A stretch of DNA of 64,000 nt from Bacteroidales bacterium (GCA_011620605.1 WOYW01000001.1:40856-104855); one strand, 5' to 3'; shown: positions 1 through 9,066, counted from the stretch's first letter. Program-made: numbers and translations. The notes: generated by a model not told the origin, from the letters alone.

Positions 1-128
1 TCCGTAAGGTTAAAGACCGTACCTACGATGATATGGTCAAGGATCAGGTAACTGAAGTAGCTGACAGATCCTCCATACACTGTATGAACGATCTGCTCTG
101 CAGCGGAGCCACTTGGGAAGTGGAATGA
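1..128 (+). CDS. C-terminal fragment of an unidentified protein
   Basis: The window opens inside a reading frame whose codons begin at position 3 and which ends at the TGA at 126-128. It encodes 41 residues, starting RKVKDRTYDD and ending SGATWEVE, with an ADRSSIHCMNDLL stretch. Codon use looks like that of the neighbouring genes and no stop occurs before 126, so it is probably the end of a real gene cut by the window edge. I do not recognise the family from this tail. It lies 42 bp upstream of gdhA on the same strand; whether the two share a transcript cannot be decided here. Confidence 0.55.
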   Translation, partial: RKVKDRTYDDMVKDQVTEVADRSSIHCMNDLLCSGATWEVE

Positions 129-170
129 TTTGCACCAAAAATTAACATCTTTAAAATTTACTTATTTATC

Positions 171-1508
171 ATGAAAGCAAAAGAAATTATTGCGACTCTC
201 GAGAAAAAGTACGGGCACGAGAAAGAGTATCTGCAAGCTGTTCACGAAGTTTTGGAATCCATCGAGGATGTTTACAACCAACATCCGGAGTTTGAAAAAG
301 CAAGGATCATTGAACGGCTTGTTGAGCCTGACCGGATTTTCACATTTAGGGTTACCTGGGTTGACGACAAAGGAGATGTACAGGTAAATACAGGTTACCG
401 TGTACAATTCAACAATGCTATTGGACCGTACAAGGGGGGACTTCGGTTTCACGATTCAGTGAATATTTCCATATTGAAGTTCCTGGGATTCGAACAGATC
501 TTCAAGAATGCCCTTACTTCACTGCCCATGGGTGGCGGCAAGGGAGGATCGGATTTCAGCCCCCGCGGCCGTTCCGCCAACGAGATCATGCGTTTCTGCC
601 AGGCTTTTATGACAGAACTGTGGCATAACATAGGTCCCGACACAGATGTACCTGCCGGTGATATTGGAGTTGGAGCCAGGGAGATCGGCTATCTTTACGG
701 CTGGTACAAGAAACTGGCACGTGAGCATACAGGCGTACTTACAGGCAAGGGCCTTACATGGGGAGGATCCCTGATCCGTCCTGAAGCTACCGGATACGGA
801 GGTGTATATTTTGTACAGCATATGCTTCAGGAAAAGAACCAGGGACTGAAAGGCAAAACCGTTTCCATATCGGGATTCGGTAACGTTGCCTGGGGTGCTG
901 CCCAGAAAGCAACAGAGCTGGGAGCCAAAGTCGTAACAGTTTCCGGTCCTGATGGATACATTTACGATAAAACCGGACTTGATGAAGAAAAAATCGCTTT
1001 TATGCTGGAACTTCGTGCCAGCGGAAACGATATTGTCGCACCTTACGCAGACAAATTCCCCGAATCGGTATTTTACGCAGGCAAACGTCCCTGGGAAGTG
1101 AAAGTGGACATTGCTTTGCCCTGCGCAACTCAGAATGAATTGAACGGAGAAGACGCCAAAAAACTGATAGCCAACGGTGTCTCTCTTGTCGCTGAGATCT
1201 CAAATATGGGTTGCACCCCGGAAGCCATTGAAGCATTCCAGAAAGCAAAAGTCAATTTTGCTCCCGGAAAGGCCGTCAATGCAGGCGGAGTAGCCACATC
1301 CGGACTAGAAATGACACAGAATGCCGCACACCTCAACTGGCCAGCAGAAGAGGTAGATGGCAAACTGCACCAGATTATGTCCAGCATTCACCAGGCATGT
1401 GTGGATCACGGCAAACAAAAAGACGGCTACATCAACTATGTGAAAGGAGCCAATATTGCTGGTTTCATGAAAGTGGCCCGTGCCATGCTTGAACAAGGAG
1501 TTGTTTAA
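171..1508 (+). CDS. gdhA: NADP-specific glutamate dehydrogenase
   Basis: Cytoplasmic enzyme that interconverts 2-oxoglutarate plus ammonia and L-glutamate, normally using NADP(H), and so assimilates ammonia. The 445 residues match the hexameric bacterial GdhA length. Visible motifs are the substrate-site stretch GPYKGGLRFH (about 85-94), the catalytic lysine motif LPMGGGKGGSDF (118-129, lysine 124), the active-site aspartate in PAGDIGVG (about 161-168) and the dinucleotide-binding GFGNVAWG (235-242). The ATG at 171 gives the usual GdhA N-terminus. The upstream 42 bp are A/T rich without a clear Shine-Dalgarno, as usual in Bacteroidetes. The next gene starts 2 bp after the stop, so the pair is likely co-transcribed. 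NADP rather than NAD preference is inferred from family resemblance. Confidence 0.96.
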   Translation: MKAKEIIATLEKKYGHEKEYLQAVHEVLESIEDVYNQHPEFEKARIIERLVEPDRIFTFRVTWVDDKGDVQVNTGYRVQFNNAIGPYKGGLRFHDSVNISILKFLGFEQIFKNALTSLPMGGGKGGSDFSPRGRSANEIMRFCQAFMTELWHNIGPDTDVPAGDIGVGAREIGYLYGWYKKLAREHTGVLTGKGLTWGGSLIRPEATGYGGVYFVQHMLQEKNQGLKGKTVSISGFGNVAWGAAQKATELGAKVVTVSGPDGYIYDKTGLDEEKIAFMLELRASGNDIVAPYADKFPESVFYAGKRPWEVKVDIALPCATQNELNGEDAKKLIANGVSLVAEISNMGCTPEAIEAFQKAKVNFAPGKAVNAGGVATSGLEMTQNAAHLNWPAEEVDGKLHQIMSSIHQACVDHGKQKDGYINYVKGANIAGFMKVARAMLEQGVV

Positions 1509-1510
1509 TC

Positions 1511-2371
1511 ATGTACAGACTGGGGCTGGATTTTGGTTCTACGCTGACTAAAATGGCTCTTACTCAGCCCGGGGAGAAGGATTATCCTTCACCCCAGGCT
1601 GTTTTTCAATACAAAACAAACGATTACGTTCCCGAGCTATACAAGGCGCTGGAAAGTTTCCTGCTTCAGGAAAATATTCCTTTGAACGCCATAGATCATA
1701 TTTCTGCCACCGGGACACATGCCAACCTGGTAAAAGGCGACATTCTGGGGATCCCGACCCGAATTGTACCGGAAATTGAGTCCATCGGCCGCGGTGGCCT
1801 GGCTCTTACCGGATTAAAAGAAGCTTTGGTGGTAAATACGGGCACCGGTACTACATACATCGATGCATCCCCGGAAGGATACCGGCACCTGGGAGGGACA
1901 GGTGTAGGAGGCGGCACTCTTACCGGACTTGGACACAGCCTTCTGGGGTGTTCATCTGTCCATGAGATCGTCCGTATGGCATCCCATGGCAAAATGGAAA
2001 ATGTGGACCTTCTGATTGGAGACGTCACCGACCAGGAGATGGAACATTTACCTCCTTACCTGACAGCTTCAAATTTCGGAAAACTCGCCCATCCTCTTTA
2101 TAAAGAAAAGGCTTCCCTTGCAGGCAAAGAAGATCTGGCCCTTGCCCTGATCAATATGGTTCTTCAGGTGATAGGGAGTATGGCAGTTATGATTTGCAAG
2201 AGTTGTCTCAAAAAGAATGTGGTTCTTGTAGGCTCCCTTACACGCCTTCCCCAGGCCAGGGATATTTACTCCATGTTCTCAAACGTATACGGTCTCCAGT
2301 TTATAGTACCACCTTTTGCCGCATTCGGTACTGCTTTGGGTAGTACACTGGTATCCTCACAAGAGGAATAA
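1511..2371 (+). CDS. coaW: type II pantothenate kinase
   Basis: Phosphorylates pantothenate to 4'-phosphopantothenate, the first committed step of coenzyme A synthesis. The 286-residue protein has the ASKHA-fold ATP site GLDFGSTLTKMAL near the N-terminus, a second phosphate-binding segment NTGTGTTYI, and the glycine-rich GGTGVGGGTLTGLG that is typical of the type II (CoaW, 'fumble'-like) family and absent from type I and type III kinases. It follows gdhA by 2 bp. Its last 106 bp overlap the 3' end of murI on the other strand. The C-terminal sequence reads as normal family sequence down to its stop, so the overlap is not caused by a missed stop in this gene. Confidence 0.9.
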   Translation: MYRLGLDFGSTLTKMALTQPGEKDYPSPQAVFQYKTNDYVPELYKALESFLLQENIPLNAIDHISATGTHANLVKGDILGIPTRIVPEIESIGRGGLALTGLKEALVVNTGTGTTYIDASPEGYRHLGGTGVGGGTLTGLGHSLLGCSSVHEIVRMASHGKMENVDLLIGDVTDQEMEHLPPYLTASNFGKLAHPLYKEKASLAGKEDLALALINMVLQVIGSMAVMICKSCLKKNVVLVGSLTRLPQARDIYSMFSNVYGLQFIVPPFAAFGTALGSTLVSSQEE

Positions 2372-3081
2372 TATAGTTCTTCTAACCGTATCATCCCCTT
2401 TTCGGCAGCCAACCCATTTTCATGCAATAATTGTTTTACCCGTCTAGCCACTGCAGGTGCCGGATCGACTATAGTCACACCGGGGCCGGCTATTTTTTGG
2501 ATCACGGGAATGAGAAAAGGATAATGGGTACATCCCAAGACAAGATGATCAGCCCCGGCTTCCAGCATTGGGAGTATGGTTCTGCGCACCATTTCTTCAG
2601 TTTTAGTGGAATTCAGGTCTCCCCGTTCTACCGCATCGACCCACCCTTCGCCCATTTTTTCCAGCACTTTTACTTCTCCGGCAAACGTAGCCAAGGTCCT
2701 GTTGTATAAAGATCCCATTAAGGTTCCACGCGTTGCCAAAACGCCCACTATTCCGCTTTTTGTATGTAGTACTGCCGGCTTTACCGCAGGTTCCATACCA
2801 ACTATCAGCGTTTGAGGGTACGAATGGCGTAGTGTGTCAATAGCAGCAGCCGTTGCAGTGTTGCAGGCCAGAACAATGATCTTACATCCGCTTTTAAGAA
2901 AAAACCGTGTTATCAGATCACATCTGCGAATGATCTCTTCCACCGGCCTTGTACCGTATGGACAATAGGCGGTATCTGCTACATAAATGAGGCGCTCCTC
3001 AGGGAGAAGCGCCTTGATGTGACTGTGAACAGATAGCCCACCTATTCCAGAATCCATTATTCCAATGGACAACCTGTTCAT
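2266..3081 (-). CDS. murI: glutamate racemase
   Basis: Cofactor-independent racemase converting L- to D-glutamate for peptidoglycan precursors. The 271 residues show the DSGIGGLSV motif (Asp10), the first catalytic cysteine in LACNTATA (Cys73) and the second in VLGCTHYPF (Cys184), exactly the two-cysteine arrangement of MurI. It is the last gene of the minus-strand run nadK-uppS-bamA-ompH-ompH-murI, a gene order common in Bacteroidetes. The final 34 residues, after the YYSSCED segment that resembles the normal MurI C-terminus, are encoded antisense to the end of coaW. These last residues do not look like a conserved part of the family and may be a read-through extension. A second, exported racemase homologue lies near 57 kb. 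Confidence 0.95.
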   Translation of the reverse strand: MNRLSIGIMDSGIGGLSVHSHIKALLPEERLIYVADTAYCPYGTRPVEEIIRRCDLITRFFLKSGCKIIVLACNTATAAAIDTLRHSYPQTLIVGMEPAVKPAVLHTKSGIVGVLATRGTLMGSLYNRTLATFAGEVKVLEKMGEGWVDAVERGDLNSTKTEEMVRRTILPMLEAGADHLVLGCTHYPFLIPVIQKIAGPGVTIVDPAPAVARRVKQLLHENGLAAEKGMIRLEELYYSSCEDTSVLPKAVPNAAKGGTINWRPYTFENME

Positions 3082-3092
3082 AAAGTTATCCT

Positions 3093-3656
3093 TTACTGTG
3101 GTTGTTGTTCCATGCCGGGCAGTTGTGTTGGAGCTACTTTTTCTGCCGGTATGCCGAGCTCACTTTTTGCCATGGGCAGGATGTTTACACTTACCTGTTC
3201 ATCAAAATAAATGACTCCTCCGACCGATAGATCAAAAATGAAAGCGAACCCGTTGTCTTTTGCCACTTTTGTAATGGCCTCGTTCGCTTTCTTGAACACA
3301 GGGGACAGCAATATTTGCTGCATTTGCTGGTATTCCTGCTGTGCTCCCTGGCTGAATTGTTCAAGACGTTGCTGTATCTCAATCAATTCTCTCTGTTTCG
3401 CTTCCAGAACCGCAGCTGTCCATGTAGCCTGTTTCTGCTGGTATGTGTTGTATTTTGTTTGGTACTCCTGCTGCATCTCGGCCATGGTTTGTTCCAGTTC
3501 ATTGGTATAATTCTGCAATTTGATGAGAGCTGAATCCCTTTCGGGCATCAGGCTTATCAATTCCTGGGAATTAATATGACCGAATTTCAGGTTTTGCGCA
3601 GAAGATGTGCCAATAACGCAGATCAACAGAATAAGGACACAAGCAATACGTTTCAT
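3093..3656 (-). CDS. OmpH/Skp family periplasmic chaperone
   Basis: Likely periplasmic chaperone that holds unfolded outer-membrane proteins on their way to the BAM complex. The 187-residue precursor begins with a signal peptide (MKRIACVLILLICVIGTSSA, cleavage near residue 20), then the Skp pattern of a short beta segment KFGHINSQEL, a long glutamine/glutamate-rich coiled coil (about 45-125) and a C-terminal beta return with FAFIFDLS. It lies between another OmpH-like gene and murI, all downstream of bamA, and this linkage supports the assignment. The C-terminus is unusually rich in glutamine and proline (MEQQPQ). Confidence 0.88.
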   Translation of the reverse strand: MKRIACVLILLICVIGTSSAQNLKFGHINSQELISLMPERDSALIKLQNYTNELEQTMAEMQQEYQTKYNTYQQKQATWTAAVLEAKQRELIEIQQRLEQFSQGAQQEYQQMQQILLSPVFKKANEAITKVAKDNGFAFIFDLSVGGVIYFDEQVSVNILPMAKSELGIPAEKVAPTQLPGMEQQPQ

Positions 3657-3693
3657 AAGTTTTTGGTTTAAAGATTACAAATGTACTAAAAAT

Positions 3694-4206
3694 TTACCTG
3701 ACAGCTTGTAATCTTTCCAAAATCAGATTACTTATGTCAATTTCAGGGGTATAATGGACCACACCCATACCGATCGCTAAATCGATGATCAACGCATAAC
3801 CCTGTCGTTCGGCAATATATTTAACAGCGTCCTGCAAACGATCCTGGATGGGTTTGAAGAGAACTTCAGACGTTTTTGCCAGTGTTCCTTCTTGTCCAAA
3901 ATACCTTTCCTGCATAGCTTTCACTTCTTCTTCCCTGTTCAGTATTTCCTGTTCGCGTGCATTTTTCTGTTGAGCAGAAAGACGCGCTTTATCATTCTGA
4001 TATTGCTGGAACATGGCTTCCAGCTGATCGTATTCAGCTTGGATCTTTTGCTGATACTGTTCCTGCAAATCGGAAATCTGTTCCTGTGCCGAGGTATATT
4101 CGGGTAACGCCTCCAGAATAGTCCCGGAATTCATTACGGCATATTTCTGGGCCGACAAACTGCCGGTCACCAGGCTAACCAGTAAAAATAATAACACTCT
4201 TTTCAT
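3694..4206 (-). CDS. OmpH/Skp family periplasmic chaperone
   Basis: A second Skp-like chaperone of 170 residues, directly downstream of bamA (10 bp gap). It has a signal peptide ending about residue 19 (SLSAQ), the segment KYAVMNSGTILEALPEY that matches the family N-terminal motif, a coiled coil at about 40-110, and the terminal YALIIDLAIG strand. Compared with its downstream neighbour it keeps the same architecture but few identical residues, so the duplication is old. Both copies probably deliver outer-membrane proteins to BamA, with SusC-type receptors as obvious clients in this genome. Confidence 0.88.
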   Translation of the reverse strand: MKRVLLFLLVSLVTGSLSAQKYAVMNSGTILEALPEYTSAQEQISDLQEQYQQKIQAEYDQLEAMFQQYQNDKARLSAQQKNAREQEILNREEEVKAMQERYFGQEGTLAKTSEVLFKPIQDRLQDAVKYIAERQGYALIIDLAIGMGVVHYTPEIDISNLILERLQAVR

Positions 4207-4216
4207 ATTGATGTAA

Positions 4217-6757
4217 TTAAAAAGTTTGGCCTATCATGAAATGGAAATTCGATCCGCCTTTCTTTCCGCTGAAATCGGTATCGAACCCATAACCCCAGTC
4301 AATACCTAAAAGACCGATCATGGGTAAAAATACCCGGACTCCAAAACCGGCAGCCCTCTTTATGGAAAAGGGATTAAAATCGCGCATATCGCTCCAGCAA
4401 TTACCTCCTTCAAGGAAAACAAGGGCATAAATAGTTGACTGGGGCTGTAAGATCACCGGATAACGCAATTCTACCGTAAACCTGTCGTATACACGGCCTG
4501 CGTATGCGTCATCGATGGTGGGAGTCAGGGAATAATTGGAGTAACCACGTTGGGATATGATATCGGCCCCATAAGTATTATATCCGCTCATACCATCGCC
4601 ACCCAACATAAATCCTTCAAAAGGAGAATAACCTAATTTCCGGCTGTAATAACCAAGATATCCGAAATTAGCCCTGGTCATTAACACCAGGTCCCCTATC
4701 AAACGTGTGTAAAGACTGGCATCAAAGTTCCATTTATGGTATTCTATCCAGCGATATCTTTCGGCCTCTGTCATGGCTGAATAATCAGTATTTTTATCCC
4801 TGAACAGGGAATATGGAGGGGTTACCTGTAAACCGAATTTGAAATCGGAACCCTGGCGGGGATATATGATCTGGTCGGTAGAATTTCGTTGTAACGTGAC
4901 TGTATAATCTATGATATTGGACTGACCGTCGGTAAACATAAAATAATACCCCCAATCCTGAAGATTGTACCGTTTAATATCCAGCTGGTTGTAAAACACA
5001 AAATAGTTGTCGGGCCATTTGAGCCTGGTTCCCAGGCCTATACCAAGACCATATACTTCCATGAACTGGTCATTGGTCAGGTAATAGTAGGTAGAAGCTG
5101 TTTGCCTTGTATAGTAGATACTGGTATTGAAAGAAGTAGGCTTTTTACCTGTCAGCCAGGGTTCAATAAAGGTGGTACTTAGAGCCATGTAATAGGTCCC
5201 GTTGGTCTGAAATCTGAGAGATAACGTCTGTCCGTCTCCAAGTGGAACAGGTCTCCAGGCTTCTTTGTCAAATAATCTTTTTATTGAAAAATTGTTAAAA
5301 CTGATCCCCACGGTCCCTACAAAGGTATTACCCCCCCAGCCGCCTGCGATCTCAAACTGGCTGTCCGGTTTTTCGGTAACATTATATATGATATCAACCG
5401 TATTATTGACCTGATTGGGGACGACATTGAATCCGGACCCCATTTGCATGATGGCTTCCTGATCAAAGTGCCCCATGGATGCTATCTCACGAATCGAACG
5501 CTCCAGTTCTGTCTGACTAAAGAGGTAACCCGGACGCGTGAAAACCTGCCTGCGTACGATCTTTTCGTTGGATACATTGTTCCCGTTTATGATTATCCTG
5601 TTGTATGTAGCTGGTTTGCCTTCAAAAATTCGCATTTCAACATCTACGGAATCCTTTACAATATTAACTTCTACCGGGACTACCCTGAAGAAGAGATACC
5701 CCTGATCCTTGTATATTTGTGAAACGTTGCCTTGCTGAGTTTTTCCCCCTCCGAACAAACGTTCTTCCATCGTAACAACATCGTAGATATCTCCTTTTTC
5801 TATGCGCAAGACCGAATTCAGCATTGCACTGGAATATTGCGTATTCCCGGTCCATGTGATATTCCGGAAATAATACTTCTTGCCTTCATCGATCACAAGA
5901 TCGATCCCCAGATTTTTTTCATCTATCTGATAAACAGAATCTCTGACGATCCTGGCATCACGGAAACCCAGCTCGTGGTACTTTTGCAACAGGAGTTGCT
6001 TGTCGTTGCTAAATTCCTTTTTGTTAAATTTTTTACTGAAGAAGAAGTTATAAAGCCTTTTGTCTTTCGTCTTCTTCATGGCAAAGCGCTTTTTCAGCAG
6101 GGACAGTTGTTCTCCTCCAATAAAGTTGATCTCCTTGATGCGCACTTTCTCTTTACGGTCTACATTAAAGGTGACCTGGACTGCATTCTTTATGGTTGTA
6201 TCTTCTTTATGAGTCGCTGTTACTTCTGCATTTAAAAAACCTTTCTCAACATAATACTCCCTGATCAGATCACTGGAAGATTTGATAACATAATCGGACA
6301 ATTCACTTCCTCTCCTGAGCCGCACCTTTTCTTCTATATCAGTCTGCTCTCCCTTTTTGACACCTTCGTACCTCCACTGCGAAACTCGGGGACGTTCCAC
6401 AATATTAATGTTGATGTATGCTTGGTCATTAACCAGACTGTCCACATATACTCCCACATCTGAAAAGAAACGCTGCATAAACAAACGCTTCACAATTGAT
6501 TGTAATTCTTCCCCGGGAATTGTGATAGTATCTCCCAATGCCAGACCGGTCAAAGAAAGGATCTGGTCCGCATTCAGATAATTCACCCCAGTCACGGTAA
6601 GCCCGGATATAACACATTGCCTGGGATCTGAATAGTCGATCACCACAGAACTCTGTTTTCCGGCGGTAGAATCCGCTACAGTCGTATTTTCCGTAACCTG
6701 TGCAAATATCGGGGATCCCGATAAAATTAAAATTAGGCAGAAAAACAGGTGCTTCAT
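4217..6757 (-). CDS. bamA: outer-membrane protein assembly factor BamA
   Basis: Omp85-family core of the BAM complex, which folds and inserts beta-barrel proteins into the outer membrane. The 846-residue precursor has a signal peptide (first 20 residues, ending IFAQ), an N-terminal half made of POTRA repeats (recognisable starts such as ISGLTVTGVNYLNADQIL and IKEINFIGGEQLS) and a C-terminal 16-strand barrel from about residue 470. It ends in GQTF, the terminal phenylalanine expected of an outer-membrane barrel. It is slightly longer than E. coli BamA, as is usual in Bacteroidetes. It lies between uppS and two Skp-like genes. The lipoprotein partner BamD is encoded at about 15 kb. Confidence 0.95.
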   Translation of the reverse strand: MKHLFFCLILILSGSPIFAQVTENTTVADSTAGKQSSVVIDYSDPRQCVISGLTVTGVNYLNADQILSLTGLALGDTITIPGEELQSIVKRLFMQRFFSDVGVYVDSLVNDQAYININIVERPRVSQWRYEGVKKGEQTDIEEKVRLRRGSELSDYVIKSSSDLIREYYVEKGFLNAEVTATHKEDTTIKNAVQVTFNVDRKEKVRIKEINFIGGEQLSLLKKRFAMKKTKDKRLYNFFFSKKFNKKEFSNDKQLLLQKYHELGFRDARIVRDSVYQIDEKNLGIDLVIDEGKKYYFRNITWTGNTQYSSAMLNSVLRIEKGDIYDVVTMEERLFGGGKTQQGNVSQIYKDQGYLFFRVVPVEVNIVKDSVDVEMRIFEGKPATYNRIIINGNNVSNEKIVRRQVFTRPGYLFSQTELERSIREIASMGHFDQEAIMQMGSGFNVVPNQVNNTVDIIYNVTEKPDSQFEIAGGWGGNTFVGTVGISFNNFSIKRLFDKEAWRPVPLGDGQTLSLRFQTNGTYYMALSTTFIEPWLTGKKPTSFNTSIYYTRQTASTYYYLTNDQFMEVYGLGIGLGTRLKWPDNYFVFYNQLDIKRYNLQDWGYYFMFTDGQSNIIDYTVTLQRNSTDQIIYPRQGSDFKFGLQVTPPYSLFRDKNTDYSAMTEAERYRWIEYHKWNFDASLYTRLIGDLVLMTRANFGYLGYYSRKLGYSPFEGFMLGGDGMSGYNTYGADIISQRGYSNYSLTPTIDDAYAGRVYDRFTVELRYPVILQPQSTIYALVFLEGGNCWSDMRDFNPFSIKRAAGFGVRVFLPMIGLLGIDWGYGFDTDFSGKKGGSNFHFMIGQTF

Positions 6758-6767
6758 TCAGGGAATA

Positions 6768-7493
6768 TTAGTATAGTGATTCTTCAAGCTTTCCAAACCG
6801 GCGCTTCCTGTTAAAATAAGCGGCAAGGGCTGTCTGGAAGTCAGGTTTGCGAAAATCAGGCCAAAGTACGGGAGTAAAATATAATTCAGTATAGGCCAGT
6901 TGCCATAGCATAAAATTGCTGATTCGCATTTCTCCGCTTGTTCTAATCATAAGATCCGGATCCGGTATGCCGGCCGTAGTAAGATAACGGGAAAAAGAAT
7001 CCGGTTCAAGCTGAACCTTTTCGCCACTGGATATTTCTTTTTCAAGATAACGGTTGACGGCTTGCAGGATATCCCACTTACCACTGTAATTGACGGCCAG
7101 GATCAGGGTCATGGCAGTGTTTTTGGAAGTTTGTTCAACACAACGGTCCATCCGTTCCAGAACATCGGGTTTAAGATGAGTCCTGTCACCAATAAATATA
7201 CAGCGGACGTTGTTCTTCATCAAGGTAGGTGTTTCGCTGTGGATTGAATGTACCATAAGTGACATCAGGGCGTCTGTTTCCCGTTTTGGACGACCCCAGT
7301 TCTCTTCTGAAAAGACAAAAAGACTTAAGTAGGAAATACCTTTTTCCACAGCAAATTCCGTTGCTTCACGTACAGCTTCTACTCCCTGGCGATGTCCCAG
7401 ATTTCTCTCCAGGCCACGGGACATAGCCCACCTTCCATTCCCATCCATAATTATGGATACGTGACGGGGCATTTTTCCGGTTTGTTCAGGCAT
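6768..7493 (-). CDS. uppS: isoprenyl transferase (undecaprenyl diphosphate synthase)
   Basis: Adds isopentenyl units to farnesyl diphosphate to make the C55 lipid carrier for peptidoglycan and surface glycans. The protein has the diagnostic HVSIIMDGNGRWA motif near the N-terminus, NLGHRQG, FSEENWGRP and the C-terminal DPDLMIRTSGEMRISNF signature. An upstream ATG at 7520 is possible, but the ATG at 7493 is preferred. It is preceded by GGAGG eight bases upstream, overlaps the nadK stop by 8 bp as expected for translational coupling, and gives 241 residues, the usual length. A clear Shine-Dalgarno is uncommon in Bacteroidetes and here helps decide the start. Confidence 0.94.
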   Translation of the reverse strand: MPEQTGKMPRHVSIIMDGNGRWAMSRGLERNLGHRQGVEAVREATEFAVEKGISYLSLFVFSEENWGRPKRETDALMSLMVHSIHSETPTLMKNNVRCIFIGDRTHLKPDVLERMDRCVEQTSKNTAMTLILAVNYSGKWDILQAVNRYLEKEISSGEKVQLEPDSFSRYLTTAGIPDPDLMIRTSGEMRISNFMLWQLAYTELYFTPVLWPDFRKPDFQTALAAYFNRKRRFGKLEESLY

Positions 7494-8295
7494 GGTCTTC
7501 ACCTCCGTTTCTTTTGTCAAATCCCAACATCAGTTTCTCTCGTAAGGTAGTTATGAAATCATTCCCGGCAAAAGAGAGACTGGTAATGGTGAAAGGTGCC
7601 TTTTTCACAACAAAAGAGTAGGGCAGGTCAATGTCTACGGAACGGTTGTCAAGATGTAACTGAGCTTTGGGGCTTCTGCTTTTCACCTCTATTTCCAGCC
7701 GGGCATCGTCTTTAAATACCAGGGGACGTACGTTCAGGTTATGCGGGGCTATGGGAGAAAGTATCAGGACCCCTGATTCAGGAAAAACAATTGGGCCTCC
7801 CACACTTAGTGAATAAGCCGTTGATCCCGTGGGTGTTGCCACTATGATCCCGTCACCCCGGTATGTCGACACGTGCTTCCCGTCAATCTTTACATCTACC
7901 TCTATCATGGCAGAACTGTACCTTTGAATGCATATTTCGTTAAGGGCATAGGGATAGATCTTACTTCTGATCTCCTCCTGTTCAATGGCAAGTACAGTAT
8001 GAATTGTTTTGTAGTATTCCTTCCTTTCCACCAGATCAAACAACTGCCCAATAAACTCCGGACTGCAACCGGTAAGAAAGCCAAGCCTTCCAAAATTGAC
8101 ACCAACTATTGGAATTCCGGAATCTTTGACAATCTGGAGTGCTTCCAAGAATGTTCCGTCACCTCCTGCCGTAATCAGCAAATCTGTATCACCGGGAAGG
8201 ATCCGGTCTTCCGGCAATGTCTCATAAGAAACATCTCCCCTGTCAGGGAGAAGCCATTGGTTATTGATTTCCTTCCCGTAAAAAACGACCTTCAT
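7486..8295 (-). CDS. nadK: NAD kinase
   Basis: Phosphorylates NAD to NADP. The 269-residue protein contains the kinase signature AGGDGTFLEA (GGDG at 44-47), the PIVGVNFGRLGFL segment, the GDGIIVATPTGSTAYSLS motif and a C-terminal beta domain. The reading frame is open further upstream into pdxJ, but the ATG at 8295 gives the normal start (MKVVFYGKE) and leaves a 50-bp divergent promoter region. It is the first gene of the envelope operon that continues through uppS, bamA, the ompH pair and murI. A -7 element (TATCTTTG) lies at 8331-8338. Confidence 0.93.
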   Translation of the reverse strand: MKVVFYGKEINNQWLLPDRGDVSYETLPEDRILPGDTDLLITAGGDGTFLEALQIVKDSGIPIVGVNFGRLGFLTGCSPEFIGQLFDLVERKEYYKTIHTVLAIEQEEIRSKIYPYALNEICIQRYSSAMIEVDVKIDGKHVSTYRGDGIIVATPTGSTAYSLSVGGPIVFPESGVLILSPIAPHNLNVRPLVFKDDARLEIEVKSRSPKAQLHLDNRSVDIDLPYSFVVKKAPFTITSLSFAGNDFITTLREKLMLGFDKRNGGEDHA

Positions 8296-8296
8296 A

Positions 8297-8327
8297 TTTG
8301 TATTGCCGATTAGTTGGTGTACTTTTG
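8297..8327 (+). promoter_or_regulatory. Bacteroidetes-type promoter of pdxJ
   Basis: TTTG at 8297-8300, a 19-base spacer and TACTTTTG at 8320-8327 match the sigma-ABfr consensus (-33 TTTG, about 19 bases, -7 TAnnTTTG). It points at pdxJ, whose ATG is 18 bases after the -7 element. This is the best two-part promoter match in the window. Confidence 0.75.
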
Positions 8328-8330
8328 CAG

Positions 8331-8338
8331 CAAAGATA
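8331..8338 (-). promoter_or_regulatory. -7 element for nadK operon
   Basis: The minus strand reads TATCTTTG here, matching TAnnTTTG, 35 bases upstream of the nadK ATG. No good TTTG is seen 19-21 bases further upstream. It lies between the pdxJ -7 element and the pdxJ start codon, so the two divergent promoters overlap. Confidence 0.5.
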
Positions 8339-8345
8339 ACCAATA

Positions 8346-9065
8346 ATGACAAATCTAAGTGTTAATGTCAACAAATTTGCCACCTTGCGAAATGCCAGAG
8401 GAGGCAATATGCCCGATGTAGTGCAAGCCGTACGGGATTGTGAGCGTTTTGGAGCGCAGGGCATCACCGTCCACCCAAGACCTGACGAACGTCATATACG
8501 CTACAGGGATGTAAGGGATATTAAACCTGTAATCAATACCGAGTTCAATATTGAAGGAAATCCCATCCCATCCTTTATAGATCTTGTTCTGGAAATCAAA
8601 CCTGCCCAGGTTACTCTGGTTCCGGATTCACACGATGTGATCACCTCAAATGCGGGATGGGATACGCTCCGTCATAAGGATGCACTGAAAGAATGGGTAA
8701 GAATATTTAAAAACGTAGGGATCAGAACATCTCTTTTTGTAGATCCCGATCCTGTAATAATAAAAGCTGCGGCTGTTACGGGAGCCGACCGGGTGGAGTT
8801 GTATACAGAAGCCTATGCACGTTCATACGAAATCGACCGGGAAAACGCTATCCGGCCTTATATCAAGGCAGCCGAGGCAGCTGCGCGTTATTCCCTGGGC
8901 CTGAACGCGGGACACGATCTGAACCTGACTAATATTGCTTATTTTCAGCGAAATATCCCCGGGTTACTGGAAGTCTCTATAGGGCACGCCCTTATTTGTG
9001 AGTCAATTTATTACGGCCTGGAAAATACGATTCAGCTGTATTTAAGTCAACTCTCCGATTTTTAA
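8346..9065 (+). CDS. pdxJ: pyridoxine 5'-phosphate synthase
   Basis: Condenses 3-amino-1-hydroxyacetone phosphate with 1-deoxyxylulose 5-phosphate to form pyridoxine 5'-phosphate (vitamin B6). The 239-residue TIM-barrel protein shows family motifs: [17 protein letters not shown] at the N-terminus, [18 protein letters not shown] (active-site histidine and arginine), FNIEGNP, and GLNAGHDLN followed by EVSIGHALI at the C-terminus. It is divergent from nadK and followed 30 bp later by a Skp-like gene that seems to have its own -7 element at the pdxJ stop. Confidence 0.96.
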   Translation: MTNLSVNVNKFATLRNARGGNMPDVVQAVRDCERFGAQGITVHPRPDERHIRYRDVRDIKPVINTEFNIEGNPIPSFIDLVLEIKPAQVTLVPDSHDVITSNAGWDTLRHKDALKEWVRIFKNVGIRTSLFVDPDPVIIKAAAVTGADRVELYTEAYARSYEIDRENAIRPYIKAAEAAARYSLGLNAGHDLNLTNIAYFQRNIPGLLEVSIGHALICESIYYGLENTIQLYLSQLSDF

Positions 9066-9066
9066 T

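Noticed and set aside
8296..8352. NAD kinase start at 8352
   Set aside because: It would overlap the pdxJ start and both divergent promoter elements, and the added residues do not fit the family.
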